DNA of 64,000 nt from Capitulum mitella (taxonomy: Eukaryota > Arthropoda > Thecostraca > Pollicipedomorpha > Pollicipedidae): assembly GCA_030062745.1 (NCBI GenBank), contig CP099850.1, positions 7,068,001-7,132,000 on the forward strand, written 5' to 3'. Of the stretch, positions 1 through 12,009 are shown piece after piece. Below the pieces are notes generated by a model. That model saw only the letters and a program-made list of their open reading frames with translations. It made no database searches and was not told the origin of the DNA. The translations under genes and the position numbers were made by a program. Every line of letters starts with the position of its first letter. The first letter of the stretch is position 1.

Positions 1-585
1 TGATTAAACACTTACACAAATGCAAAGACTTTGGCCTTTTATCAAGGAAAACATATGTTGAAAGAGCTACTACAGTAACTTCGTAATATGAAACTATCTT
101 GGAACCCCACTCCCCGCACAGAAGCCACAACGAAAAGAGTTCTTTCGGACACCATGTCCGGCAAAATCCCCGACAGAGTTATTAGGGCAATTAAGCCACA
201 GTCCTCATGGACGGCAGTACTGTATGGACATCCTAAAAGCCACAAATCCGACATACCCCTTCGACCTATGGTTTCTTTCTGCAGTGACCCCCTAGACGAG
301 CTATCGTCTTTTTTAAGAATGAGCAATATCTTAATTCCTGGAGTTTGTACCAGCTCATCTCAAAAACACGTCCGATTGCCTAGATCGTTCTCGCACACAG
401 TTCCTCGAAAGGTATGCCTGCTGGAGCTATAGCATCCACGGTGGACGTAGCAAACCTCTACGCTAACATCTACGGTAACATTATGTACGGTAACATCCCT
501 ACCGCTGAAGCAATACCCGCCACGATAGACCTCATCAAAAAACACCATGACAAAAAAGAAAAACACACATTTGGACTCATCTTAA

Positions 586-1794
586 CCCTATTCCCGGAGG
601 GTTAGACGGTATGGTCGATTCCCGGCAGAGGGATGAATTCGGCCCCCCCCCTGAGATCTCGAGAACTACTCGTCCGATTTCATCGCAACAAACGGCAATC
701 GATTTGCCATGACGTGAATTACATTTTTATAAAAAGAAATCTTCAAAATTTTGAAATGTGTGGATACAGCGGGGCAAAAATGTCGAAATGGAGGAGTACT
801 TTTGGACTCCTTATAACTCCATTGTTTATCGATCGATTTCAATGAAACTGGCATGAATCGAGAGATTATGGATAGGGCTTTCACCATGGGTACACAAATC
901 TGAAATTTTGAGAAAATTCATGGGCATTCACAGCGATTTAAAAATAGGAGGATTGGTTTTCTGACAACTGAATGAACAAAAGAGGCAGAAACACTTCTTT
1001 GGCTTCTGCTAGTCGTGTTATGCTAAAGAAGTACAAATCGCATCACAATGTTTGTATAATGATAGAATAGACGGTGCCAGGGACATGAAAAAGGGGGAAC
1101 TGTCATGGTCACACGTTCATCAGATCAACTTATGACCTTCGACCTTAAATGACCTCCAGTGACCTTGGGGTACTTGGAATGATCTCGTGTGCATTCAATA
1201 TTATCTTTTAACGTTTTCAATCATCTGAATTCACTATATTTCAAAAAATTCATTTTATGGCTATTGCGATATAGGGTACGCGCACCGACATTTTAGGTCA
1301 TAGCTCCGTGACCCGAACTGATATCAAGCTGGAACTCGATACACAAGTAGAGGGCACCGTTCTACGTCATATATATTCCGGGTTTGGCATTTGAAAAAAC
1401 GGCACCGAAATTATTGCAGAAAAACTAATTTTGATTTTTGACCTTGACCTGACCTTGTAAAGTTACTTCAGATAAACGAAATTACATCTGCACATTTCCC
1501 AACTATTTAGCTATTCATCCATATAAAGTTTCAAGTTGTATCTTAAAGACTATGGATTTGGCAGACATTTTCCTTTTACCCTCAACATGGCCAGAAATGG
1601 CATGAGGTGTCTCCCAAAAACGTTGCCTGGCTCCGCCCCTGAGCAAAATAAGAATTTTGAAATTTTGTCACGGCGCTTAGAAAGAATAGCTAGGAAAGGT
1701 GACCAAGTTTGGTGAAGCTGCGTTAAAAAGCCTGGAATTGGCAAGCAAAAAACCCGAGGGGGGCGGATTCAGCCTCCCCCTGCCGGGAATGGGG
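586..1794. mobile_element. TTAA-target MITE (piggyBac-type ends), copy 1
   Basis: Exact TTAA lies on both sides (582-585 and 1795-1798). The ends are inverted: CCCTATTCCCGG on the left, and the right end reads CCCCATTCCCGG on the other strand. TTAA duplication with CCC-type termini is the hallmark of the piggyBac superfamily. At 1,209 bp without a transposase, this is non-autonomous. A homologous copy in opposite orientation lies at 17,787-19,025. The element interrupts the PLE reverse transcriptase; joining the flanks at TTAA restores continuous homology to that family, which confirms the boundaries. Confidence 0.85.
1133..1165 (-). promoter_or_regulatory. array of four nuclear-receptor half-sites in MITE copy 1
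   Basis: TGACCT-type half-sites start at 1133, 1140 (one mismatch), 1150 and 1160. Read on the minus strand this is AGGTCA with spacings DR4, DR4, DR1. The same layout is present in copy 2 at 18,445-18,477. Any function is inference. Confidence 0.4.
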
Positions 1795-3108
1795 TTAAGT
1801 GACCTCGAAAAACTTTCGTCGCACTTCCTCACTAACAACGAAGTGGCCAGCATTACTACAGACAGACAGAAGGAATAGTTATGGGTAGGCGTATTTCCCC
1901 AACGCTGGCAACTGTCTTCATGAACGCGACCGAAACGATGATCATCACGTCCGAGCATGCCCAACCGATGACCTACTTGCGGTAAATAGATGATATCCTA
2001 GGGATTTGAAATCATGGGTCCGGGGCTTTGGACTGTTATTTCGACTTTATCATCAGCTTCTGGCCTGCTCTCGAATTCTCCATCGAAAGAACGGATCACT
2101 CCAACACCAGCCAAATTCGCTTTCATGACACTTTATTCACTGTCCCAAAGACTGGACAATACACAACCGGATTCTACGTCAAGCCTAAGACGGCACCGTT
2201 ATCTTACCATTCACATCGGCCCACCCAAATGAAAACCAAAAAGTCATTACTCTTCGTACAGCTGTTGGGAGTACAACGCCTTGCATCCGACGAACCAGCT
2301 GCAACACGGGGATTGGCCAAAATCGAATACCTCTTCAAATCGAATTTTTATCCACACAGGATGGTTAAGCAGAGTAAGTATCGCATCAAAACATGCACCA
2401 GACGATCTGCGCAGACATCCCATATCCACCCACGACACAAAACTACAGACGCTACATACATCAGTCTTCCGTTCGTCGACGACACTTTCAAGAAAGTCTC
2501 CTCAGCGATCAGAGCATCAAGACTACCACTGAGCGTTGCCTAGAAGAGCGGGAAAACGTTAGCTGCGCACCTGACCACCTCAGCATTTGACCCATCACCC
2601 TACCCAGCTGGGAGAAGGCCATGCAATTCTCGGATAGCGGGTCTGTTGGGAAAGTACTGTGTAACAAATGTTCCGTACTTCATCGCTTCCAGCTATGTGA
2701 AACAACTACGGATACATACATCTGCGAGACGAAAGGTAGTGTAAGGAGCGCTTTAACGAGCATATCCGAGATGCCAAAAACAAAACAAAAACACGCCATT
2801 CGGCAACCATCTCACTAACGCACACTGCACTGAAATTGTTTACCCAAACTCATTCAAAGTATTCATGCTCCCGGTCTGCAAATAGGCCGCTGAATTAAAA
2901 ATGTCTCGGAATCCATTCAAATAAAAAACCTGGAACCTACCCTGAACATGATGACTTCCTTGTGGAGTCTTGTAAGGTCGGTCCCATATGACAACGTTAA
3001 GTATTTCTTTCCGACAGAGTTATTTGAAATAGCGCTGTCCGAGGACAGTGTGATACTTTTTAAAATGCACGATTTTGCGATTTGGATCGAATGCTTGCTT
3101 GTGCTTGT

Positions 3109-3141
3109 ACTGAGGAAGGCCCACGTCCGAAACATGCGTAC
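3109..3141 (+). ncRNA. hammerhead-ribozyme-like core in the PLE tail
   Basis: The core CTGAGGA (pattern CUGANGA) is followed by a short GC-rich potential stem II and then GAAAC, with ATGC and GTA closing a 2-bp stem III. This is the arrangement of minimal type I hammerheads, which are known to occur in the terminal repeats of Penelope-like elements. It lies just downstream of the PLE endonuclease region and on the same strand. Stem II has mismatches and stem I is weak, so it may no longer cleave. Confidence 0.5.
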
Positions 3142-3145
3142 ATTA

Positions 3146-5974
3146 TTTCCCGACCATTTCTTCTGTTATGAGCATTAGGTTATTTATATGTCTATTCTCA
3201 ACGGAAATAATGTTGCTCATTCAAATAGTGCTGTCTAATATTCCACTAAATATGACTAAAACATAGGAAGAATAAATAGCAAAAATGACTAAGACTCGTA
3301 AGACTGCCTCAGAAACCCTGGAAATGGCGACCAAAAAAGCGAAGGAGTGCTTCAACATTCGCTTCTCCACGCCGGCAATGGTAAATAGGAATACAGGCCC
3401 CTCATACAGGAATTGTTCTAACACTGGTAAGCACCTGACCAAAGTATCGGAGTATTCCAGTTCTCCTGTCGGTTCTTTCAGCGGTAAACAGCATCAACCA
3501 TGCGGTCAACGAAAGCGAAAATTCCCTGTTTTCGACTCTGCACGAGCACGCAACCCGCCACGCTCGTCGCCCACAACAGGCCAAATCCGGCGGATTTAGT
3601 TCCGCCTGTCTCCTCTCCCGGCCCGGGAAGCGGTGGCTGCGCAGCTTGCAGCGGCGGCGGTCGGCACTTGACCTTGGCCGGCGGAGGCGCCGGCGACGCC
3701 GCCTCGTCTCGACAGAACGGCACGCCAGGCCCGCCGTGTCGCCAGTCGGCATGACTGGGCGTCTTCTGCAGCGCGGACTGGCTGCAGGATCTAATGGACG
3801 CGGCGACGACGGGTCGCCCGCCCTGCAGGATAGGCTGGGGCTCAGGCAGCGCATGAGCCACAGGAAAATCAGCCATCCCAGCACGCCTGCCAGTCCATGC
3901 AGGCGTTCGCTTGCCAGGTTGGGTTGGGGGCTTTAGAAGCAGCATTAATATTAAATTGACATATAACTTTCAATACCTCTGAAAAAGATGCAACTGTAAC
4001 TGCTACAAGTAAAAAGAAACTTGAAATGTTCCATGTCGCCGACGTTGGAGACGTGACGACGGAGCCAGTATGGTTAAAAGGTGAACAGGTGTCTGATCTT
4101 CAAGATTTTAGGCTAGTTTATCTTCATAGATCTCGCTTCAGCAACGGTGAAGTGCCGTATTCAGGACAGTGGGGGCAAACGATATTTCCGAGTCCTTTCG
4201 TTCAGTACATTGCGAGTATTATGATGACATTTGGTGGCTTAATATATTTTAGTATTTAAAGGGGGGGGAGTAAAGCCACCAGCGCCTTAATGGTTCCGCC
4301 GCCTCTGCCCATTCGCGTTTTCAAAGCTTTGGTTCTGAGCTGAAGTCCACGGAAAATCCTCATATGCGGTATCTCGTCTTCAGGCGATTAAAAGCTGGCA
4401 TTCTGTGTTGTCTTGTACGGTCAGACGAATCACTGTGGGGCAGCGGTGTCGATTTGTGTTCGTTTTTTTTTTTTTTTTGAAAGCTTTGGTCCAAACCTCA
4501 TGTTGGTTTGGAACCCGCAATATTTTCTGCCGGTTTTATCTGGGAAAATGGGCAAGAACAAGGGAAAGAACGACCGCAGTAAATAAACAATAGGCAGAAG
4601 GTATCGTGATTTAAGCATCCAGAAAAAAGGATAACTATGAATATGTAATAGAAAATCGAAAAGAAATAGTGAATGTAAGTCGTTTTGGTTCTGAAAATGG
4701 TATTACCCATACAGCAATACATTGACATAAGCTGTTTCCAGATGACTTGTCCGTTCACTTCCGAAAATACGGAGCGCCACTGATACCTCTATGACTCATA
4801 TCTTGGCCAAGATGCTTCCCAGCACGCCGTCCAGTTTCGCTGTCCTGAGCCGTCGTGCGGTGCTTGGCCACCAAGCCAGCGGATGGCAACAGTAGCGGCG
4901 GAACTGTGCGGTGAGCCGCGCGTTACGGCCACTAGATGGCAGCATGCTTTTTCATCATTCGCACCGTTGATTTGTTTTATTAGTGCCATTTTACATTGTG
5001 CCTATTGGTGTTATCTTTTACTGGTGTTTGACACATCATCTTTAATCGATTTCTAGTCCAGGCATTCCCAACCGGGGGAATTCCCCTCAAGGGAGAGCGC
5101 AAAGGTCTCAGGGGAGGCGGGCGATATAAACAAATCATGTCTCAACTCAGTCAGTATTACATTCCATGTTTAAGGACCGACTATCGGTAAAGAGAAGAAT
5201 CTTTAACTTGAGGGAGAGAAAGAAATTGGAAAGTGGGTTCCTTCTTTGATGTTGGCTGGCCCATTGTACAGCCGAAAAACTGGCATAATAAAAGAGACAA
5301 TGCTCAAGAGACCTAAAAATGCAAGGTGTCTCACAAAGAAGGGATATGTTTGAATCCAGCGTGCGGAATGTACAAACGACAATTAATCATAAAACTTTCA
5401 CCTAGGCCATTCTACTACAAGACTTCTTCGATGGCGGCAGCGACGACAAACAGCGTGATGTGATACCCTGTTTCCCAGTGACCTGGAGGCCAAATGAGGT
5501 GTGAAAGAATCCGAATGAAACGAGCTACAAGCTCGGTTTCGTTTCTTCACTCTAACCTCAGTTCAAAGCGAAACGGAAGGTTGCAGCAGAGGGGGGCTCC
5601 TTTGTCGAGTGAGCAGGTGAAAATCCTTACGTCTGGTCAGGGCCAATATGACGATTACAGACATATATGACACATACGATCAGTGGCGGCGGAAACGGGT
5701 GGTAACCGGGGCAAAGTGCCCCCATCGAAAGACAAGTGGGCAGACATATATTTTTGCCCCCGCAAAAAGATGACCGCGTGCCACGCAGGAGTTTCTGGCC
5801 GTCGTGTTTTGAAATAGGAACTAGTTATGACGTTAAGCGGTTTCAACCTTTCATTGCTTATACCGCTGCGCCACTAAGTTGCTTCTTCCATTCTGTACAC
5901 GTCTGTAAAAATAACTGGTCATGTTTCTTTGAAGCTGATTAAGAAAAGCGTATAAAAAAAAGTTTATATGTCGC
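3146..5974. other. no gene recognised; contains a GC-rich block
   Basis: I see no recognisable protein or RNA gene. About 3,560-3,900 is markedly GC-rich and open on the minus strand (proline/arginine/alanine-rich translation). GC-rich exons occur elsewhere in this window, so an exon is possible, but no domain, splice phase or homology supports it. A 16-base T run lies near 4,463. The stretch 5,683-5,876 starts with CAGTGGCGG and ends near a mirrored CCGC..GCCACT, hinting at an old MITE without a clear target duplication. Confidence 0.5.
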
Positions 5975-5982
5975 GTTCTGCG

Positions 5983-6248
5983 CAGGGACGTAGCCAAGGG
6001 GAGACCATGGGGGCCATGCCCTCCCCCCTGAGCCAAGCGGTCTACACTAGATATAAAGCGATTTCGCACGAATACGGGATAGTTATCACATATGTGCTGC
6101 AAAAAAAAACATTATACGTATTCCTGTGGGTTCAATATGAGTTAATTACGCAAAATCGCGGCTTTTTCCCGTAAACTTCGTCATATGTCAACAGCATAGG
6201 AAAACATTTGACATTTGCCCTCCCGGGGAAATCCTGGCTACGTGCCTG
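5983..6248 (+). mobile_element. hAT-type MITE, family A, copy 1 (intact ends and TSD)
   Basis: This 266-bp element starts CAGGGACGTAGCCAAGG and ends with the inverse (CCTGGCTACGTGCCTG). It is flanked by a perfect 8-bp duplication GTTCTGCG at 5975-5982 and 6249-6256. The 8-bp duplication and CAGGG-type ends indicate the hAT superfamily. It encodes no protein. Three relatives lie at 35.6, 39.0 and 63.2 kb. Confidence 0.85.
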
Positions 6249-6256
6249 GTTCTGCG

Positions 6257-9019
6257 TGTTTTTGCCCATTGCGATTGAAACTAGCTCATTTTGTTTATAA
6301 CTGAGATTGATATTGTTCGACGAGGCTGGGTTTGAGGCACCCTCCAACTTCGTGATTTCAAAAACGCCATTATAAAAACTGTGCTTAGAAGAGATGGATA
6401 GAGGGTAAATTAAGTAAGACAAAGACCAGAAGACATCCTCTGGGTCAGAGCACAATCAGAACAAGATGGTTTCGTTAGTGACTGTAGGGATCTATATGCC
6501 TCCCTGTGTACAAATAGTTGAGCCAGCAGTGTAGCCGGGGCTCCTAGGGGTCCCAGGATTTTTAAATTTTTGAGGCATACGAAGGGACCCTTGGCATTTG
6601 CCTAAACAGGCTTCCCTGGCCGGGAAAGGCAAACCCCGCTCCTCTGCAAAGGGCCCCTGTGCCCCCTGACCTGGAAAGGTAAGCGAGCCCCCGGCATGTA
6701 CTTATCAAAAGGCATATGTAAGCACCTTCTTTGCTCCTCTGCAAAAGAGCCGCCAGCCAGGAAAGGTCGTCCTGCCATGGTATGGTGTCGGCGTGACGGG
6801 GAAGGGAACCCAGTGACTTAGCCAAAGCCAAGGGCTTTAGGAGTCCCATCTCTCCAACTTCAGGGATTCTCAATTCCGAACCAACCAAATTTTCAACCAA
6901 GAACACAAATGCATAACAACATATTTTGAACATTTGTTTAGACAGGCGTATATATGGGTGCGCGAAAGGACAATTTTTCGACGAGAGAAGGGCACTTGAG
7001 TCTGACTGCAGTCGCAACCGCTAGACAGGTCCTCGAAGCTTGAACAGGATAGTAATGCGCCTGCCGTCCTCCTCAGCTACTTGCCGTGGAACGACACAGC
7101 CACGCTATAAATGTCACAGTAATCCCGATGCGCTGTGCCGCCACCATGTTCTGAGGGGTATCACCACGGCGAGGGCAGTCAGCAGCTCTGCTGACACTTC
7201 GCACCACAAACCGGGCCTGGGCGTGGGACGTCACGGGCTGGGAACACGTATGAAAAAGAGGGTATTATTTTCAAGATGTCCAGTATATTTCTCCCCCTGT
7301 GGAAAACTGAATGGAACCGACGCATCGCCGAAATGTGGTAAACTAAGCATACAGAAGTTTCGCCCCGGCCATTATTTATAAATACTTTCTACACTGACAT
7401 AGTTATTCACATTTACCAATCGATGACAGTTGTTGTGTACTACTGAAGCATACCTACATTTGGGTCAGGCCCAGGGACATGGCATATGGTTCTGGGCAAA
7501 TAATTCCTGGACAACATAACCAGTTCGGTCGTAGCGCCGTAAAACGCAAGTTAAGTTTAGTTTAGTTTATTTATTTAGTGTCCATCCAAGCGAGCACATT
7601 CTTTCAGGACTTCACAAGTAACTTGAATAGCGCTGAGTATATAGTTCACCTCTGCAGTTTTCAGTCAGAGATGCAGGATGCACCGGTGGATAAAACAGGA
7701 AACGGTTCGAAACTTCGCGCAGCGAGTTTTACTGTTGTCGGGCACATTAGCCTTAATGACACTGAAAAAATAGGCCCCATGTACCTCTAGTGTTCTAGTT
7801 GTGGGGCTCCCGTAGTTTTCAAGGGTCTCTCAGTGTTGGACCCCCGTTCTCTGGGACCCCCGAAAAAAATTCGGGCTACGTCATTGACTTGAGCCGTCTT
7901 GGCTTGATGTTCAAGATACCTGTTTAAAGTCCTGTTTCTTTTTGTCAAAGTATTTGCGCTGTGTGTTACATGCATGCCAGACCGGTAAAGGCATTTGAAA
8001 CGTTTGCTTTCTGGCTGCAGTCCCAGTCCTTCCAGCCGATTTAACTAGATGAAGCGTTGATGCAAATAACAAGAAACTGCGTAAACAAACGCGGTTAACA
8101 TTATTGTTTAGGCCACACGTTTCGGGCCTTTGGCGCGCCAAACCAAACCACCTCTATCAAAGAAAGCGATGTCTTCATGTACGCCTTGTCTATGTGTAAA
8201 GCATGTGGAAAATCAAGACCTCATTACAAACCAAATATACTGTGCCGGAGGACAGTGGGGACTACAATGATTCGTTGATCATCATCACCGTAATTTTGAC
8301 ACATTGAGTTCTTGGCGTGTCGAGTGCGCACCCAAAACGAAATGACCCTATTCCGAGGAGAAATCAGCATTTATGGGTGCGTTAGGTTCCGCCGAATGGG
8401 GTGGCTGGATCCGCGAACGATTTGTCCCCCAACCCGAAATAGCTTCCGCCGCCCCTACATACGATAAATCCAGAAAAATGCGACTTCTGTCTGTATTTGC
8501 AAAACGGCGACATCTTTCCTTCTTTTTCAGCTTACAGACAGAAGTGGCTAAAAGTAGCGTGACGAAAGAATATCGTCATTCGTCAAAGGTAGGGACACGG
8601 CAACTCTTCAGTTGGGGGGTGGGGGGGGGGGCGAGAAGCATTTTGAGTTAATGCTTTCCAGTCAGCTCCCGCCCGTAGGGGCAATGTTAAATTTCAAAAA
8701 AGTTGGGGGCCCAAGCCCTCCTGACCCCATGGCTCCCGCGCGTCTGGTGAACGGCGTAGCGTCTGACCCCTGACCAAGTGCGCGACCCTGCCGCCAGGGC
8801 TGCTTGATAGAAAGACAGTCATTCCTTCGTAGGTCCGTTTGGTGTGTGCTATTCACGAGCGACGCCATAGGTCGGGTGAGTCTTACTACAGTTCCCAGAC
8901 AAAATGAGACTGAGCGGCCCGTTATAACGCCTTCTGCAAGTTTATAGACATGGAGACTGGGCTCCGAATCACGGAGCTTTCATCAGATGATATTCCACTA
9001 ACAGCAAAGAGACGTTGTG
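6257..9019. other. intergenic, no gene recognised
   Basis: No protein domain or RNA gene is seen. CpG-rich, repeat-like sequence. A terminus-like motif at about 6,526 (CAGTGTAGCCGGGG) and a mirrored one ending near 7,885 (GGGCTACGTCATTG) might bound an old hAT-like element, but I found no convincing target duplication. A G11 run lies at about 8,621. Confidence 0.5.
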
Positions 9020-9027
9020 TCGGTAGG

Positions 9028-9229
9028 CACCGGCGCAGCCAAAGGGGAGGGCCTTTTCACATTTCACCTTGTGTAAAAGGCCTGGGGGAGAGCCTGCCCC
9101 CTCTCCCCTAGGCCCTCATTTTTGTGAAAACCATCGCACATCGTCTTCCTAGCAGGCGGTCTTCGTATGATTTCAGTTCACACTGAGCTTCGCCCCCCCC
9201 CCTTTAAGACAATCCTGGCTGCGCCTCTG
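9028..9229. mobile_element. hAT-type MITE, family B
   Basis: This 202-bp element has ends CACCGGCGCAGCCAAAGG and (inverted) CAGAGGCGCAGCCAGG. It is flanked by near-identical 8-bp duplications TCGGTAGG (9020-9027) and TTGGTAGG (9230-9237). The interior has no coding potential and a C10 run near the right end. The termini resemble family A but the interior differs. Confidence 0.75.
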
Positions 9230-9646
9230 TTGGTAGGGTCAGATCCGTATTTTGGGGAATTTCGCTACTTGGAATACTGTCGAGGAACTTACGATGGAGG
9301 CCGAATGCCAGGTGAGCCTTACTTCAACTATCAGAAAAAAATGAAAGACCGATGCAGCCCGGTCCGGCCAAACGTTTTCTGATGGTAAATAACATCGCAG
9401 AACCTGGACACCAAACCATGAAATTTTCATTCAGAGCTCGTTCAGTTCTTCAAATCTTACTCAGTAATGGCAGCAAACCAATGGTCTTTGCAACGAACAA
9501 CATCACGAGCCACTTGGTATTTGAACTTGCAGTCCTTCAGATGCAAAATACTGGAACAGATCAACAAATAGCCATTGCACTACAAAATGCATCAAGGGAA
9601 AGTGACCAGGCAAGCAGGAACAAAGTGGGCCTCGCTGGGCAAAGTG

Positions 9647-9695
9647 CGCCTTCTGGGGCGCACCAATATGCGCCCCAGAAGGCGTCATATTGGTG
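9647..9695 (+). repeat. overlapping, mutually exclusive hairpins
   Basis: A perfect 16-bp stem pairs 9647-9662 with 9669-9684 around a 6-base loop. The sequence 9661-9670 (CACCAATATG) can instead pair perfectly with 9686-9695 (CATATTGGTG). Both stems use the same bases at 9661-9662 and 9669-9670, so a single strand cannot fully form both. No gene is recognised around it. Confidence 0.8.
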
Positions 9696-11600
9696 TTAAA
9701 AGCAGTGGCGGCTAGTCATTATAGGAAACTGAGACAGTGCCTCAACAAAAATGCTGGGAAAAATGGAACTGGAATCATATGTATATCATTCTGTTCATAA
9801 AATGAAATGCACGATTTACCTAGAACAATGTGCTCATTTTGTTCCTGTATTCATCAACATAGCCGGGAACATGCCCGCAAACACGTCCCATGCCGGGGCA
9901 TACCCCCGCTGCCTGTGCAAGCACACGGCGCAGAACAGAACAGAACTGTAGCGCAGAACCAGCTAGAACCCTATCCTACGTCTCAGCCAACGTTAGAATC
10001 CTATGACAGCGCCCCTAGCGAGCGTCCGCGAAACTGCACGGCGGCCACCGCCAGCGCAGACAGAAGACCCCGACAGGCGAGACGTCGTACTGCGTCTAGC
10101 CCTAGCCATCGCGGCGCACCGACGCGCTCACCAACGGATCGTCGACTGCACTTGCTAGTATCAGTAGCGCAGAAAGGATCGTGTTTGTAGGGTAACTATT
10201 TATGATAAAATCTTGCATAATTGCGTTCTCTGTTAATTCAGTGTTAGATATATGTTTAGTAACCTTGTACAAATGATTCAACAGTGACTGCACGCCCCCA
10301 GAAGTGACTACTCTTCATCCGCCCTTGAAACGCCGGGAGAGAACCTTACGCCTGGGGCAAAAGGGACGGCCTGGGGCGAGCGATGCGTTTGTGCTCCACT
10401 AGCGCTGTGCCTCAGGTGTTATTGAGACCCCGAGCCGCCATTAACCAAAACTATCCGAAGCTGGTAGCGCCAACGCCACATGTCACCGCCAAACGCCACG
10501 CATGATCCCAGTTTTTCATTTGTTTTCGCATTTGCACTCGCACTGTTAACTTAAGCCTTGCCTACCCAGAGGCGATGTTTCCACTCTTAAATATACTAAA
10601 CGTGAGTTTGATACATGCTGTCTAATACGACGAAAAACGCTGGTTTTACGTACTGTTGACACAACCGGAAACTTGCAGTCGCAATAACTGAAGGCATTTT
10701 CTTAAATGTGTCTTTACCGAAGTACAATGTCTTTACGCATCGATCAAAATCGCTCATTTGAGAACAAAATTTTCCTGGTCATTTTGCCGGAATACATCGT
10801 GCACTTATCTGTGTATCCAAATAAGGAAAACGTACAATAGAATATTTTCGCAACATGTTTTTGCGCGGAATAAGCATTTGTCATTTGATAATTCACTGGA
10901 GTTCAACTGAAGTACGCGAACGAGACCGCAACACAAACCGTTCTAATTTATTGAATAAAATGCAATGCCAACATCGCACGCTACATCGGGAGTAATTCTT
11001 GGCATTTTCTGAGGGAATTTCAGACACAACGAAAGAAACCGTTTCAGAAAAGTATCACACAGAATCCGGGGAAAAACGTACAGGGTGGAAGAAAAACGTA
11101 CAAAAACACTCGGGTAACTCTAAAACGGCAGCGCTGCGCGTACCAGCCTATGATAATAAACGAACCCTAACTCAGGCGGACACCGCCCGAGCTCATTTCC
11201 AACGGCACTTTTGGGCAACAGGTTCACAGATAGCAATAAACAAGAGATTGGAAGGCAACGGGGGCTGCAGTAAGGTCACAGGGATTGAACTGGCCAGTCT
11301 TAGCGCAGCACGACGCCCGCACAACCCGGGCCGACAGACTACTGAACAAGGGCGGTAACGAAATGTGAACGACGTTCGCATTACACATCTAACAAGATTG
11401 CATTACACGCCAAATGGGCAAGTGATACTAAGAGAAATCGCCGTGGAGGCGAGACTAGTGAGAAGGTTCTACACATCGACATGTCCGTTTTACACTTTCG
11501 TGGTTTCAATCCAGGGCTGCGAAAAATTCAAACATCCCCTGTCGCTTCCAAGCCTGGATTTTCGCGGTTTATCTTACACGATGCGGGCATACTAACAAAA
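9696..11600. other. intergenic, no gene recognised
   Basis: A CAGTGGCGGCTAG motif at 9,705 resembles a hAT terminus, but no partner end was found. Around 9,930-10,190 the sequence is GC-rich and arginine-rich in translation without a recognisable domain. An AATAAA on the minus strand at 10,947-10,952 could serve the E2F gene, implying a 3' UTR of about 0.95 kb; this is unproven. Confidence 0.4.
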
Positions 11601-11716
11601 AAACATGACTGATGAAAAGTGCCCTGGAAGAGAAGCGTTCACAAATGTATAACGTAAGAATTTCCGCTAACGCCCGAGCCGAGGCTGCGCGGTTTCCGGC
11701 TGGTATGACACGCGAC

Positions 11717-11746
11717 GCCGGCCGGCCGCCCGCAGCGCCGGCCGGC
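11717..11746 (-). repeat. GC hairpin in the E2F 3' UTR
   Basis: Perfect 9-bp arms GCCGGCCGG (11717-11725) and CCGGCCGGC (11738-11746), in a GC-rich block just downstream of the E2F stop. Confidence 0.6.
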
Positions 11747-11893
11747 CGGACGTCCACACCCGACAGCGTAAAATCGAGTTTATAAAAGCGCCGCCGCCGG
11801 GGCCGTCTGCGGCGGCCGGCGGCGGGCCGTCCGCACGCGGCGGCCGCGACGGCTGCCGTTTGTACCGTGGAGCAGTGTAACGCGGCCGCGACG

Positions 11894-12009
11894 TCAGAGG
11901 CCCTGCGGCCAGTTGATCTCGTCGAACAGGTCGAGCACGCCCTCGTGCGGCTCCAGGTTGAACCAGAAATCCTTGTCGGTGGGTGGCGGGCTCAACTGGA
12001 ACGCCGGAC
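11894..12009 (-). CDS. E2F4/5: E2F terminal coding exon, pocket-binding motif
   Basis: 116 nt after acceptor CCCTCCAG, ending TGA at 11894. It reads [16 protein letters not shown], then [12 protein letters not shown]. This matches the E2F4 C-terminus (LSPPP, then EGVCDLFD), the segment that binds p107/p130. Confidence 0.93.

Larger units (their letters stand above)
1..3145 (+). mobile_element. Penelope-like retroelement (PLE), broken, runs off the left edge
   Basis: Penelope-like elements encode a reverse transcriptase joined to a GIY-YIG endonuclease and lack true LTRs. Seen here: translation around 150-320 gives the PLE RT pattern LYGHPKSHKSDIPLRP followed by a VS motif. Around 414-570 the next RT block follows (NLYANI region). 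The MGRRISPTLATVFM block lies near 1,885-1,925 and the IDD of the catalytic YxDD box near 1,990. The thumb region follows from 2,030 to 2,530. A weak GIY-YIG-like stretch (Cys pair, then a YIC-ETK block) lies at 2,640-2,820. The order matches PLE RT to endonuclease. The reading frame is interrupted several times, so this is an old, inactive copy. A 1.2-kb MITE (586-1794) sits inside the RT domain. The 5' part lies outside the window. Confidence 0.8.

Noticed and set aside
5683-5876. MITE starting CAGTGGCGG; also a tRNA-like GTGGCGCAGCGGT on the minus strand
   Set aside because: No target duplication, and the would-be box A to box B distance is too short for a tRNA or SINE.
6526-7885. Possible 1.36-kb hAT-like element with TAGCC/GGCTA ends
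   Set aside because: The ends match only loosely and flanking octamers do not agree.
11779-11787. TATAAAAG box on the plus strand
   Set aside because: It lies in the E2F 3' UTR with no gene following on that strand.
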